Position numbers and translations under genes: made by a program. From assembly GCA_047921215.1 (NCBI GenBank), contig JBLRWO010000017.1, forward strand, positions 1 through 64,000: DNA of 64,000 bases, read 5' to 3'. The notes beneath the pieces were generated by a model, which saw only the letters and a list, made by a program, of their open reading frames with translations, did no database searches and had not been told where the DNA came from. The DNA is from RECM01 sp047921215 (GTDB lineage: Bacteria > Bacteroidota > Rhodothermia > Balneolales > Cyclonatronaceae). Every line of letters begins with the position of its first letter. The stretch's first letter is position 1. Shown here in pieces: positions 27,149 through 36,336 of the stretch.

Positions 27149-29074
27149 ATGGGAAAAATCATTGGAATTGACCTGGGTACAACCAATTCATGTGTAGCCG
27201 TTATGGAAGGCAACGAACCGGTTGTAATCCCAAATTCTGAGGGCGGACGTACAACCCCGTCGGTTGTGGCATTCAGCAAGGATGGTGAACGTCTCGTTGG
27301 CGCTCCCGCTAAACGGCAGGCTATCACGAATCCGAAGAATACCATTTCATCGATCAAACGCTTTATGGGCCGGCGGTATGATGAGGTAACAACCGAACTT
27401 AAGAATATTGCATTCGATATAGTAAAAGCTGACGACGGTACCGCACGGGCCAAGGTTGAAGATCGCAGTTATGCCCCGCAGGAAATCTCGGCAATGGTAC
27501 TTCAAAAAATGAAGCAGACAGCCGAAGAATACCTGGGTGAAAAAGTGACCGCTGCTGTAATCACCGTTCCTGCCTACTTTAATGATGCGCAGCGCAAAGC
27601 CACTCAGGAAGCAGGTGCAATAGCCGGCCTGGATGTGAAACGGATTATTAACGAACCGACTGCTGCCGCACTTGCTTATGGTCTTGATAAAAAAGAAAGA
27701 AACGAAGTAGTAGCAGTTTATGACCTGGGCGGTGGTACATTCGATATCTCTATTCTTGAATTGGGAGACGGTGTTTTTGAAGTTAAATCCACCCATGGCG
27801 ACACCCACCTGGGGGGAGATGATTTTGACTCAAGGCTTATTGATTTCCTTGCAGACGAATTCAAAAAACAGGAGAGTATTGATCTGAGGAAAGATCCGAT
27901 GGCCATGCAGCGGCTCAAGGACGCAGCTGAAAAAGCTAAAATTGAACTTTCCAGCTCACAAAAAACCAACGTAAACCTTCCCTTTATTACAGCCGATCAG
28001 TCCGGACCAAAACACCTCAGCATAGATGTTACCCGATCGAAATTCGAACAACTGGTTGGTGATCTGGTGAAGCGCACACTTGGACCATGCGAAAAAGCAA
28101 TCAAGGATGCCAAGGTCAGTAAAAGTGAAATTGACCAGGTTATTCTTGTAGGTGGCTCAACGAGAATTCCCCGGATTCAGGAGGCTGTAAAAGAGTTCTT
28201 CGGGAAAGAACCAAGTAAGGGTGTAAATCCTGACGAGGTTGTGGCCGTAGGTGCAGCCATCCAGGGTGGGGTACTCTCTGGTGATGTGAAGGATGTGATA
28301 CTTCTTGATGTAACCCCGCTTTCGCTGGGTATTGAAACCCTTGGCGGTGTGATGACAAAACTGATCGATGCCAATACGACTATACCTACCAGCAAGACGG
28401 AAGTGTTTTCAACGGCCGCCGATAGCCAGACCAGTGTGGAGATACATGTGCTACAGGGTGAACGTGTTAAGGCAGTTGACAACCGTACCCTGGGCCGGTT
28501 CCATCTCGATGGCATACCCCCCGCACCAAGAGGGGTGCCTCAGGTTGAAGTTACCTTCGACATTGATGCCAACGGAGTGCTCAATGTTAGTGCAAAGGAT
28601 AAAGCCACGAACAAAGAGCAGAAGATCCGCATCGAATCAAGTTCCGGTTTGAGCGAGCAGGAAATTGAACGCATGAAGAATGCAGCCAAAGAACATGCCG
28701 ATGAAGACAAGAAAATCCGTGAGCGCATTGAACTGATGAACCGTGCCGACAGCCTCATCTTCTCTACCAAAAAACAACTGGAAGAATTTGGTGACAAAAT
28801 ATCTGAAGGCAACAGAAAAACCATCGATGATGCGCTTGCCAGGGTTGAAACGCTTCACAAAGAGGAAAAGGTGGATGAACTTGAAGCTGCAATGGATGAA
28901 TTGAACAAGGCGTTTTCAGCTGCATCTGCCGAAATGTATCAGGCTGCCCAGGAACAGGAATCTGCCGGCAGCGAACCGAAAGAAGGTGAGAGTACATCAG
29001 AATCGGGTGCTGGCGATGATGCTGTAGATGCTGATTTTGAAGTTGTTGACGACGACAAGAAAAAAGACTCATAA
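27149..29074 (+). CDS. dnaK: Molecular chaperone DnaK (Hsp70)
   Basis: A 641-residue Hsp70 with the ATPase start GKIIGIDLGTTNSCVAVMEG, phosphate loops VYDLGGGTFDISILE and LVGGSTRIP, the linker VKDVILLDVTPLSLGIET and a substrate-binding domain, ending in an acidic tail (EVVDDDKKKDS). It starts at ATG 27149, after AAAGGAAAGAAG. It forms an operon with hsp20, but grpE and a DnaJ gene with zinc fingers are not adjacent. A strong terminator lies after it. Confidence 0.98.
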   Translation: MGKIIGIDLGTTNSCVAVMEGNEPVVIPNSEGGRTTPSVVAFSKDGERLVGAPAKRQAITNPKNTISSIKRFMGRRYDEVTTELKNIAFDIVKADDGTARAKVEDRSYAPQEISAMVLQKMKQTAEEYLGEKVTAAVITVPAYFNDAQRKATQEAGAIAGLDVKRIINEPTAAALAYGLDKKERNEVVAVYDLGGGTFDISILELGDGVFEVKSTHGDTHLGGDDFDSRLIDFLADEFKKQESIDLRKDPMAMQRLKDAAEKAKIELSSSQKTNVNLPFITADQSGPKHLSIDVTRSKFEQLVGDLVKRTLGPCEKAIKDAKVSKSEIDQVILVGGSTRIPRIQEAVKEFFGKEPSKGVNPDEVVAVGAAIQGGVLSGDVKDVILLDVTPLSLGIETLGGVMTKLIDANTTIPTSKTEVFSTAADSQTSVEIHVLQGERVKAVDNRTLGRFHLDGIPPAPRGVPQVEVTFDIDANGVLNVSAKDKATNKEQKIRIESSSGLSEQEIERMKNAAKEHADEDKKIRERIELMNRADSLIFSTKKQLEEFGDKISEGNRKTIDDALARVETLHKEEKVDELEAAMDELNKAFSAASAEMYQAAQEQESAGSEPKEGESTSESGAGDDAVDADFEVVDDDKKKDS

Positions 29075-29106
29075 GTTCCCGCCAATAATCTGAAATCTGA
29101 AATATA

Positions 29107-29142
29107 AGCCCCGTTGCCATACGCAACGGGGCTTAATTTTTT
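29107..29142 (+). terminator. Intrinsic terminator of hsp20-dnaK
   Basis: AGCCCCGTTGC at 29107-29117 and GCAACGGGGCT at 29123-29133 make a perfect 11-bp stem with a five-base loop, followed by TAATTTTTT. It separates the chaperone operon from gcvP. Confidence 0.93.
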
Positions 29143-29264
29143 GGACCGGGAAGGTATTGTCAGATTTAATATATAAATCGAATTTTCCGTACTTTTCCTG
29201 TGTTACTGATGCATTCCAGGTACCAGATATTTTAGCAAATCATCCTAACATCAAAAACTATTTT

Positions 29265-32159
29265 ATGAGTATTGATCTGTCGAGACGAGAATACTTTTTA
29301 AACCGTCATATTGGCCCATCTGAAAAAGAACTTTCTCTCATGTTGAAAACTATTGGGGCTGCGTCGCTCGATGCCCTGATGGACGAAACGATACCGCAGG
29401 GAATCAGACTTGAAACGCCCCTGCTGCTGCCCGAAGGAATATCGGAACATAAATTTATTAAACAGTTCCGTCGACTTGCATCTCATAACAAACAGTTCAC
29501 ATCGTTCATTGGACAGGGTTATTATGATACGATTACCCCAGCTGTAATACAGCGCAATGTTCTTGAGAATCCCGGATGGTACACAGCATATACCCCGTAT
29601 CAGGCAGAAATTGCTCAGGGCAGGCTTGAGGCTCTGATCAATTTCCAGACTGCTGTGATGGACCTTACGGGTATGGAACTGGCAAACGCATCATTGCTGG
29701 ATGAGGCAACCGCTGCTGCAGAAGCGATGAGCCTGATACATGCTGTTAAATCAAGGTCAAAAAAAGATGCCGACATTTTTATCGTATCCGATGCCTGTCA
29801 TCCCCAGACGATTGACGTTCTTCGTTCCCGTGCTGAACCACTTGGCATAAGGCTTATAATTACCGACCACCGGTCCATCGAAATGTCCGATCCATCCATA
29901 TTCGGTGTTCTGCTACAATATCCAGATACCCACGGCAGAATTGAAGATCACAGCGCTTTCATTGAGTCATGCCATGAAAATGAAATTCTCGTTACGGTTG
30001 CTGCCGATCTTCTAAGTCTCACATTGCTCAAATCACCCGGTGAGATGGGAGCTGATGTTGTTGTCGGCTCGGCTCAGAGATTTGGCGTACCTATGGGCTA
30101 CGGTGGTCCGCACGCCGCCTTTTTTGCTACAAGAGAAGAGTATAAACGGCAGATACCAGGCAGAATTATCGGCGTTTCTATTGATTCCAAAGGCAATAAA
30201 GCCTATAGAATGGCCCTTCAGACAAGGGAGCAGCATATCCGGCGTGAAAAGGCGACCAGTAACATTTGTACGGCACAGGTGCTGCTGGCTGTTATGGCGG
30301 GTTTTTACGCAGTTTACCATGGCCCTGATGGACTGCTCAGAATCGGAAAAAGGGTTCATGGAATGGCCAGGCTGCTGGAAATGGGTCTGGCTTCCCTGGG
30401 ATATGAAACCGTTAGCAGCTCTTATTTTGACACACTGAAAATTACTGTTTCCACACCAGAGGAACGCGATAAAATACAGAATCTTGCGATTCAAAATGAA
30501 CTCAATTTCCGGTATTTCGACGATAATTCCATCGGCGTGGCTCTTGATCAGGGTAAGGAAACAGAAGATATTGCGCGGGTTCTTGAGGTATTTGCAGAAG
30601 CCAGAGATCTCATAGTGAATTTTGATACTGAAGGAGAGGGCATGTCGGTAGAGCCTACAATACCGGAAGCACTCAGCAGAAAAACACCCTACCTTCAGCA
30701 TGTTGCGTTCAATTCATACCAGTCGGAGCATGAAATGCTGCGTTATATCAAGCGTCTGGAGAACAAAGACCTGTCGCTGGTCCACTCAATGATATCGCTT
30801 GGATCGTGCACCATGAAGCTGAATGCAACAACGGAAATGATACCACTCAGTTGGCCGGAGTTCGGTCAAATGCATCCGTTCTCACCTGGCTGGCAGGCAG
30901 AGGGCTATAACGAAATGAACAGGGAGATTACCAGGTGGTTGTGCGAAATTACCGGATTTCAGGCGGTTTCGTTGCAACCAAATTCCGGAGCACAGGGCGA
31001 ACTTACCGGCCTTCTGACCATTCGGGCATATCATCACAGCCGGGGTGACCATCACAGAAATGTAGCAATCATTCCGTCATCAGCACACGGAACGAATCCA
31101 GCCAGTGCCGTAATGGCGGGTATGAATGTCGTAATTACCCGTTGCGATGAAAAAGGCAACATTGACCTGTCGGATCTCAGAACGAAGGTGGAAAAACACC
31201 GGGACAATTTGGCTGCACTTATGGTTACCTATCCTTCTACCCACGGAGTATTCGAAGAAGATATCCGTGAAATATGTTCCATTATCCATGATAACGGCGG
31301 GCTTGTTTACATGGATGGAGCTAATATGAACGCACAGGTCGGTCTGACTTCACCGGCCCGCATTGGCGCGGATGTATGTCATCTTAATCTGCACAAAACT
31401 TTTTGTATACCGCACGGCGGTGGTGGCCCGGGTATGGGGCCAATTGCCGTAAACGAACGGCTGGCTCCATTTTTGCCCTCACATCCTGTTGTTAAAACGG
31501 GAGGTGAAAACGGAATCCCGGCAGTTGCGGCCGCACCATTCGGTAGTGCCAGTATACTTACAATATCGTATGCGTATATGTTAATGATGGGTGGCAGCGG
31601 ACTCACCGAGTCAACAAAGTATTCCATACTAAACGCCAACTATATAAAAACAAGACTCGAAAGCCACTATAAAATACTGTATACAGGCAAGTCGGGCAGA
31701 ACCGCACATGAATTCATAGTTGATCTGCGTGAATTCAAAACGCATGGTATTGAAGTTGAAGATGTGGCTAAAAGACTCATGGATTACGGTTACCATGCTC
31801 CTACGGTTTCTTTCCCGGTACCTGGTACCATGATGATTGAACCCACAGAAAGTGAAACCATGGTAGAACTCGACAGATTTTGTGATGCCATGATTTCCAT
31901 ACGCCGTGAAATCCAGGAAATAGTGGACGGACATGCCGACAAAAATGACAATGTTCTTAAAAACGCACCGCATACAGCAGATACAATAACTGACGACAAC
32001 TGGAACCATTCCTATTCCAGGGAGAAAGCTGCTTGGCCGCTTGACTGGGTCAGAGAATCGAAATTCTGGGTTCCTGTTAGCCGAGTTGACAGTGCGTATG
32101 GCGACAGAAATCTGATTTGCAGCTGTCCGCCGGTAGAGGAATTTGAAACAGCCGATTAA
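29265..32159 (+). CDS. gcvP: Glycine dehydrogenase (decarboxylating), P protein
   Basis: A 964-residue single-chain P protein of the glycine cleavage system, which decarboxylates glycine with PLP and passes the aminomethyl group to the H protein. Recognisable parts: FLNRHIGPSE at the N terminus, IGQGYYDT, SLGSCTMKLNATTEM, HGTNPASA and the PLP lysine in HLNLHKTFCIPHGGGGPG (K711). Length is normal for the fused form. I start at ATG 29265 (MSIDLSRREYF); a TTG at 29157 would add 36 residues without family support. No glycine riboswitch or gcvT/gcvH is nearby. Confidence 0.96.
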   Translation: MSIDLSRREYFLNRHIGPSEKELSLMLKTIGAASLDALMDETIPQGIRLETPLLLPEGISEHKFIKQFRRLASHNKQFTSFIGQGYYDTITPAVIQRNVLENPGWYTAYTPYQAEIAQGRLEALINFQTAVMDLTGMELANASLLDEATAAAEAMSLIHAVKSRSKKDADIFIVSDACHPQTIDVLRSRAEPLGIRLIITDHRSIEMSDPSIFGVLLQYPDTHGRIEDHSAFIESCHENEILVTVAADLLSLTLLKSPGEMGADVVVGSAQRFGVPMGYGGPHAAFFATREEYKRQIPGRIIGVSIDSKGNKAYRMALQTREQHIRREKATSNICTAQVLLAVMAGFYAVYHGPDGLLRIGKRVHGMARLLEMGLASLGYETVSSSYFDTLKITVSTPEERDKIQNLAIQNELNFRYFDDNSIGVALDQGKETEDIARVLEVFAEARDLIVNFDTEGEGMSVEPTIPEALSRKTPYLQHVAFNSYQSEHEMLRYIKRLENKDLSLVHSMISLGSCTMKLNATTEMIPLSWPEFGQMHPFSPGWQAEGYNEMNREITRWLCEITGFQAVSLQPNSGAQGELTGLLTIRAYHHSRGDHHRNVAIIPSSAHGTNPASAVMAGMNVVITRCDEKGNIDLSDLRTKVEKHRDNLAALMVTYPSTHGVFEEDIREICSIIHDNGGLVYMDGANMNAQVGLTSPARIGADVCHLNLHKTFCIPHGGGGPGMGPIAVNERLAPFLPSHPVVKTGGENGIPAVAAAPFGSASILTISYAYMLMMGGSGLTESTKYSILNANYIKTRLESHYKILYTGKSGRTAHEFIVDLREFKTHGIEVEDVAKRLMDYGYHAPTVSFPVPGTMMIEPTESETMVELDRFCDAMISIRREIQEIVDGHADKNDNVLKNAPHTADTITDDNWNHSYSREKAAWPLDWVRESKFWVPVSRVDSAYGDRNLICSCPPVEEFETAD

Positions 32160-32322
32160 GATGATTACGTGATCATATTATTTATGAATTCTAATTTAAA
32201 GATCAGGCTTATTCCATCTTTGCCACATCTTCTTAAGTAGGCAGATCAGCTTTAATACTGGAAGCGGAAGTATTAGTCAGCATCAATTTCCCGCTATTAA
32301 TGCACATGTTTCGGATTTGTTA

Positions 32323-32347
32323 AATAATGCAACTTGGTTGCATTATT
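32323..32347. promoter_or_regulatory. Perfect 11-3-11 palindrome, putative metal-regulator operator
   Basis: AATAATGCAAC at 32323-32333, TTG, and GTTGCATTATT at 32337-32347 form a perfect inverted repeat. It ends 60 bases before the lipoprotein start, where a promoter would be. Its length and symmetry match a Fur-family type operator, and the downstream genes look like metal uptake. The binding protein is not known. Confidence 0.6.
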
Positions 32348-32351
32348 ATTG

Positions 32352-32378
32352 AAATGCAACTACATTGCAATTGCATTT
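32352..32378. promoter_or_regulatory. Second palindromic element beside the operator
   Basis: AAATGCAA at 32352-32359 and TTGCATTT at 32371-32378 share the TGCAA half-site of the first palindrome; the middle (TGCAACTACATTGCA, and TGCAATTGCA) gives overlapping alternative pairings. Two tandem sites before one promoter are common for cooperative repressors. It starts five bases after the first palindrome. Confidence 0.5.
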
Positions 32379-32407
32379 TAACATATAAACAATACTTAGC
32401 TAAAACT

Positions 32408-32878
32408 ATGTATAAAAAGATCAGTTTTCTTATCGTATTAATTGCCTTACTTACACTATTATCGGCATGTAACGACACCCATGATGATGATGATCACCTG
32501 GACATAGTGGGTCTCGAAATTCTGTTGGATGGCCAACCCGTTGTCATACAGGCAAGAAACCCCCAGTCGGGTCAGATTGAAGTTGATGGAACCATTGATG
32601 TGGTGGCGGGTGAAACTTCTCCGATGATGACTGTCGTTTTCAAAGATCCTGACGGAGATAACATTGTGATCACCGATAGCGATTTTTCCATTGAAATAAA
32701 CCCAACCAGTACTCTGGAATATAATGTGTATCATGACCCGTCACAGGCACGATGGGGATTCATGGTAGAAGGTAAGCAGGAAGGTGACGGGATTATCCAG
32801 ATATCCTTGCTTCATGGAATTCACGCTGATTTTGAATCAAGACCGATAACTGTTCAGGTTCATAGTTCCGATGACTGA
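32408..32878 (+). CDS. Lipoprotein with Asp/His-rich N terminus, ZnuD-locus partner
   Basis: A 156-residue lipoprotein: signal peptide MYKKISFLIVLIALLTLLS and lipobox LLSAC. Directly after the lipidated Cys is a potential metal-binding stretch, NDTHDDDDHLD. The rest is predicted beta-rich and Ig-like (VVAGETSPMMTVVFKDPDGD); I recognise no named family. ATG 32408 is chosen over an ATG at 32327, which lies inside the palindrome and would spoil the signal peptide. It lies 78 bases before a ZnuD-like receptor gene, so a role in capturing metal at the outer membrane is inferred. Confidence 0.75.
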   Translation: MYKKISFLIVLIALLTLLSACNDTHDDDDHLDIVGLEILLDGQPVVIQARNPQSGQIEVDGTIDVVAGETSPMMTVVFKDPDGDNIVITDSDFSIEINPTSTLEYNVYHDPSQARWGFMVEGKQEGDGIIQISLLHGIHADFESRPITVQVHSSDD

Positions 32879-32956
32879 TAACTTTATGATATAATACGGG
32901 ACTGAGTTATTTTTTATAACTGATACCGTGTGTTTTAAACATAGCAGCTGATTACA

Positions 32957-35206
32957 TTGGGAAATCTACTAAAGCAGGCGTTCATTTTTGGGTTCGCCTG
33001 TCTTTTTTTTACGGCTTCAGTACAAACGCTTTACGGGTTTGCAGTGGAGCAGGATGGCAGAGGGGCTGTCAGAGGTATCGTAACCGATGCAGAGACAGGT
33101 GAGCCAGTTGGATGGACCAGCATTTTGATAGAGGAGATAAATCGCTCAGCAGTTGCACACGAAGACGGCAGTTTCAGCTTCAGAAATATACCATCAGGGC
33201 GTTATACTCTTAGAACGTACCGTCTTGGATATGAAAACTTTATACAGCGCATAGCCATAACTGCCAATGACACGTTGCAGATCAACATTGAGCTGAAGCG
33301 TTCCGTTTTCAGAGGAAGGGAGGTTGAGATTCGTGCCAACAGAAACACTGATGAATTGACTCGCCCGATCCGTACAATTTCTGGCACAGAACTCCGTCAG
33401 CAGCTTGGCAGAACACTGGCCGAAACCATTGTGAATGAGCCTGGGATGTCGCAGCGGTCGATGGGTTCAGCACCCGCAAGACCTGTACTAAGGGGGCTGG
33501 GTGGCGACCGTCTTCTCATTCTTGAAGACGGTAACCGGACCGGAGACATGTCGTCATCAGCACCGGATCATGCGGTCGCGATTGATCCGATGAATGCGGA
33601 GCGAATTGAGATCATCCGGGGACCAGCCTCCTTGATTTACGGATCCAATACACTGGGTGGGGTTATAAATGTTTCGCGGGGGCAAATACCTACTGTGCTC
33701 ACCGAACACCTTCACGGGAGCGGAAGTCTGCAACTTGAATCGGTAAACACCGGTGCTGGTTCAGGTTTCAATCTGGAAGGGACGAAGGGGAAAGTAACAG
33801 CCAGAGCCGATTTTAGTGCCAGAACGGCAAGTGATATTCAAACTGCTAAGGGCAGGCTGGACAATACTGCAATTAATACAGTCAGCGGTTCAGTTGGCGC
33901 CGGTTATATTAATCCCTGGGGAGTTCTTGGAATTTCGGGTAACATTTTTTCCAGTAACTACGGAATTCCCGGAGATTTCACCGGATCTCATCCCAACGGG
34001 GTGAAAATAGAATTGGTCAGAAGGCAATTGCATACCAAGCTTGACTACCTGCCCCAACTTGAATTTTTAAAACGAATCGATTTTAATCTGAGTTATAATT
34101 ACTATTTCCACAGAGAACTGGAATGGAGCACGCAGCGGGAAACTCACGATATTGTAGGTGCCCAGTATAAATTGCATACTCTCAACGTCAACACACTGCT
34201 CCGTAACAACAGCTGGGGACCATTTAGCAGTGGGATGTTCGGTCTGTTTGGAGAATACCGTGATTATACCTCTGGTGGATTCACTTTTACACCCCCCGTT
34301 CAGGAATTTGGACTCGCCCTGATGGCCTATCAGCAGGCTGTAACCGGAAGGCTTACAATTGATCTGTCGGGAAGATTTGATGTCAGGTCGGTCAATCCTG
34401 AAGAGGAGATCGAATCCAGAATCATTGGATTGATGCGAAGCCGTCGATTTAATGGCTTTTCGGCCGGAAGCCGGCTGACTTTTGAAATGACCAGATGGAT
34501 GGATATTGGCATGAATTTTATGAAAACACTCAGATTGCCCGGAATAGAAGAACTGTACTCTGAAGGCCCGCATTTGCCCGCATACAGTTATGATACAGGT
34601 AATCCGGAACTGGATGCAGAGGAAGGATTCGGATTGGAGCTGTTCGCAAAAATCCACAATTCTGTAGCGAAGATAGATGCAGCTGTTTTCAGAAACTCTG
34701 TCAGAAATTATCTGTATCCCAGAAATACAGGCACAGAAAGTGAACGCCGTCCGCTGCCTGTTTACCAATACTCAGGCGATGATGTATTGATGCAGGGATG
34801 GGAACTGAGCTATGAGTTAATGCTGATATGGAATTTTTCAACCTCTGGTACTCTCAGTTATGTAAGAGGTGAACTAACAGAGGATGACCAACCGCTCCCA
34901 TTTATGCCGCCACTAACCGGAAAGTTCGATCTTGAGTACAACCGGCGGGATTTTTCTGTAGGAACGTCTCTGCGTACAGCCTCCGCTCAGAACCGCCTTG
35001 GTGAATTTGAAGAATCCACTGCCGGTTACAGGGTTTATGATCTTTTTGCCCGGTATATGTTTTCAAGTGGTAAGTATTTGCACACTTTTACTGTGGGCGT
35101 CGATAATCTGACCGACGAAGATTACAGAATGCATCTGTCGCGTGTAAAATCAATTATGCCTGAACCCGGCCGGAATATCAAAATTTTATACCGTGTCTAT
35201 TTTTAA
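32957..35206 (+). CDS. TonB-dependent receptor, ZnuD-like, with CarboxypepD_reg-like domain
   Basis: A 749-residue outer-membrane receptor. After the signal peptide, residues 36-117 are a CarboxypepD_reg-like module (GIVTDAETGEPVGWTSILIE), 135-240 the plug, then the barrel ending in Tyr-Phe. Two features match the ZnuD zinc receptors: DMSSSAPDHAVAIDP in the plug (198-211), with IEIIRGPASLIYGSNTLGGV, and ELYSEGPHLPAYSYDTGNPE around 532-551; the C-terminal HLSRVKSIMPEPGR is also typical. Import of zinc or another metal is inferred. The start is TTG 32957. TonB and ExbBD are not in the window. Confidence 0.85.
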   Translation: MGNLLKQAFIFGFACLFFTASVQTLYGFAVEQDGRGAVRGIVTDAETGEPVGWTSILIEEINRSAVAHEDGSFSFRNIPSGRYTLRTYRLGYENFIQRIAITANDTLQINIELKRSVFRGREVEIRANRNTDELTRPIRTISGTELRQQLGRTLAETIVNEPGMSQRSMGSAPARPVLRGLGGDRLLILEDGNRTGDMSSSAPDHAVAIDPMNAERIEIIRGPASLIYGSNTLGGVINVSRGQIPTVLTEHLHGSGSLQLESVNTGAGSGFNLEGTKGKVTARADFSARTASDIQTAKGRLDNTAINTVSGSVGAGYINPWGVLGISGNIFSSNYGIPGDFTGSHPNGVKIELVRRQLHTKLDYLPQLEFLKRIDFNLSYNYYFHRELEWSTQRETHDIVGAQYKLHTLNVNTLLRNNSWGPFSSGMFGLFGEYRDYTSGGFTFTPPVQEFGLALMAYQQAVTGRLTIDLSGRFDVRSVNPEEEIESRIIGLMRSRRFNGFSAGSRLTFEMTRWMDIGMNFMKTLRLPGIEELYSEGPHLPAYSYDTGNPELDAEEGFGLELFAKIHNSVAKIDAAVFRNSVRNYLYPRNTGTESERRPLPVYQYSGDDVLMQGWELSYELMLIWNFSTSGTLSYVRGELTEDDQPLPFMPPLTGKFDLEYNRRDFSVGTSLRTASAQNRLGEFEESTAGYRVYDLFARYMFSSGKYLHTFTVGVDNLTDEDYRMHLSRVKSIMPEPGRNIKILYRVYF

Positions 35207-35355
35207 TTGGATGCAAATGACTTCCGGTGGATAATGGTATCAGAGGTGGAGACGAACAACCACTATAATATGTTTCATCTTAAAACACTTAATCTGGCTG
35301 GCAAATTATTTACGGAGTGCTGATACCCGTTAGAGAAAGTGTGTCAGTTTCAGAT

Positions 35356-36336
35356 TCATTTACCGACAGGAAAAACCTTGTTTGTTTTTGATTTATCACC
35401 GGCAATACTGAACCAGGTAAAAGTTGCGGTATTCATAATTTTATTCAGAGCACTTGCTACCAGCAGCATACCTGCAACATCGGCCGCCGGGACATTCATA
35501 GCCCGAGACAACTCAAAACTGGCCCCAAGAAAGAACATATCCTTTGCTGGCAACATGGGAAGCCAGCTGATCATAATTTTAACAGACAAATAAGTGATCC
35601 AAACCGAGAGCGATACCTCCGGAAGAATCACCATCCACTGGAGCAATTGCATTGTATTGACAGCAAGTATCCGTATCAGGTGAAAACCACCGATTACAGC
35701 GAGCGATCTGCCGGGCAGGTAAAAAATCCGTTTTCTGAGTATTATCAGTGAGGAGATTATGCCTGTGATCACGGCAACGCCGACCACAGCCCAGCTTGTA
35801 GCATCACTGTCGAGCAGGTTTAACTCTCCGGCAACCAGAAAATAGACAAGCAGCGTAACTGCAAATGATGTTGTGGCCATTGATGAGACAATGGTGTTAT
35901 CCTTAATGGATCGCCACACCGACGATTCCGCCAGGCCGGTATTCTTTCTGGCCCACATTAACAGATAGATTTCACCCGAGTATCCGGCCACTTCGGAATT
36001 ATAAACGCGCTTCTGTTGAATAGCCGGTAATATTTTTAAATACGGCAGTTTCCAGGCATGCCGGTAAATTGCCGTTTCAATGAGCGGAAGGTTTAAATAT
36101 ATGCCTGCCAAAAGTAAATAAAATAGTGGCTCACCGGGTAATGCATACCATAGTTCGATCCACCCGATTGTAGTAATCTGATAGATCAGATATCCCAGAA
36201 CTGCAAGAATGATAAAGTACCTGAATCCGCTGGTTACTATTTTCCCGGATCGCGTTTTGCTCCACACAAACCACCTTCTTTTCAGCAGCCGAAAGTTTAT
36301 ATAAATATTCCGGTTTGTTTTTGACACATTTTTCAT
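35356..36336 (-). CDS. Polytopic membrane protein, flippase-like (LPG-synthase TM type), tentative
   Basis: A 326-residue inner-membrane protein with about seven or eight helices and no soluble domain. The layout and motifs such as SWLPMLPAKDMFFLGASFEL resemble the lysylphosphatidylglycerol-synthase transmembrane/UPF0104 group, but no decisive motif was seen. Its ATG at 36336 overlaps the stop of the antiporter gene by four bases, so it is cotranslated with it. The function is not known. Confidence 0.5.
   Translation of the reverse strand: MKNVSKTNRNIYINFRLLKRRWFVWSKTRSGKIVTSGFRYFIILAVLGYLIYQITTIGWIELWYALPGEPLFYLLLAGIYLNLPLIETAIYRHAWKLPYLKILPAIQQKRVYNSEVAGYSGEIYLLMWARKNTGLAESSVWRSIKDNTIVSSMATTSFAVTLLVYFLVAGELNLLDSDATSWAVVGVAVITGIISSLIILRKRIFYLPGRSLAVIGGFHLIRILAVNTMQLLQWMVILPEVSLSVWITYLSVKIMISWLPMLPAKDMFFLGASFELSRAMNVPAADVAGMLLVASALNKIMNTATFTWFSIAGDKSKTNKVFPVGK

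Noticed and set aside
29143..29264. Glycine riboswitch before gcvP
   Set aside because: The 120-base gap shows none of the conserved glycine aptamer core and is too short for a tandem form.
35236..35337. GGTATCAG/CTGATACC inverted repeat in the gap after the TonB receptor
   Set aside because: The 8-base arms are 86 bases apart, which is likely by chance, and no function is suggested by position.
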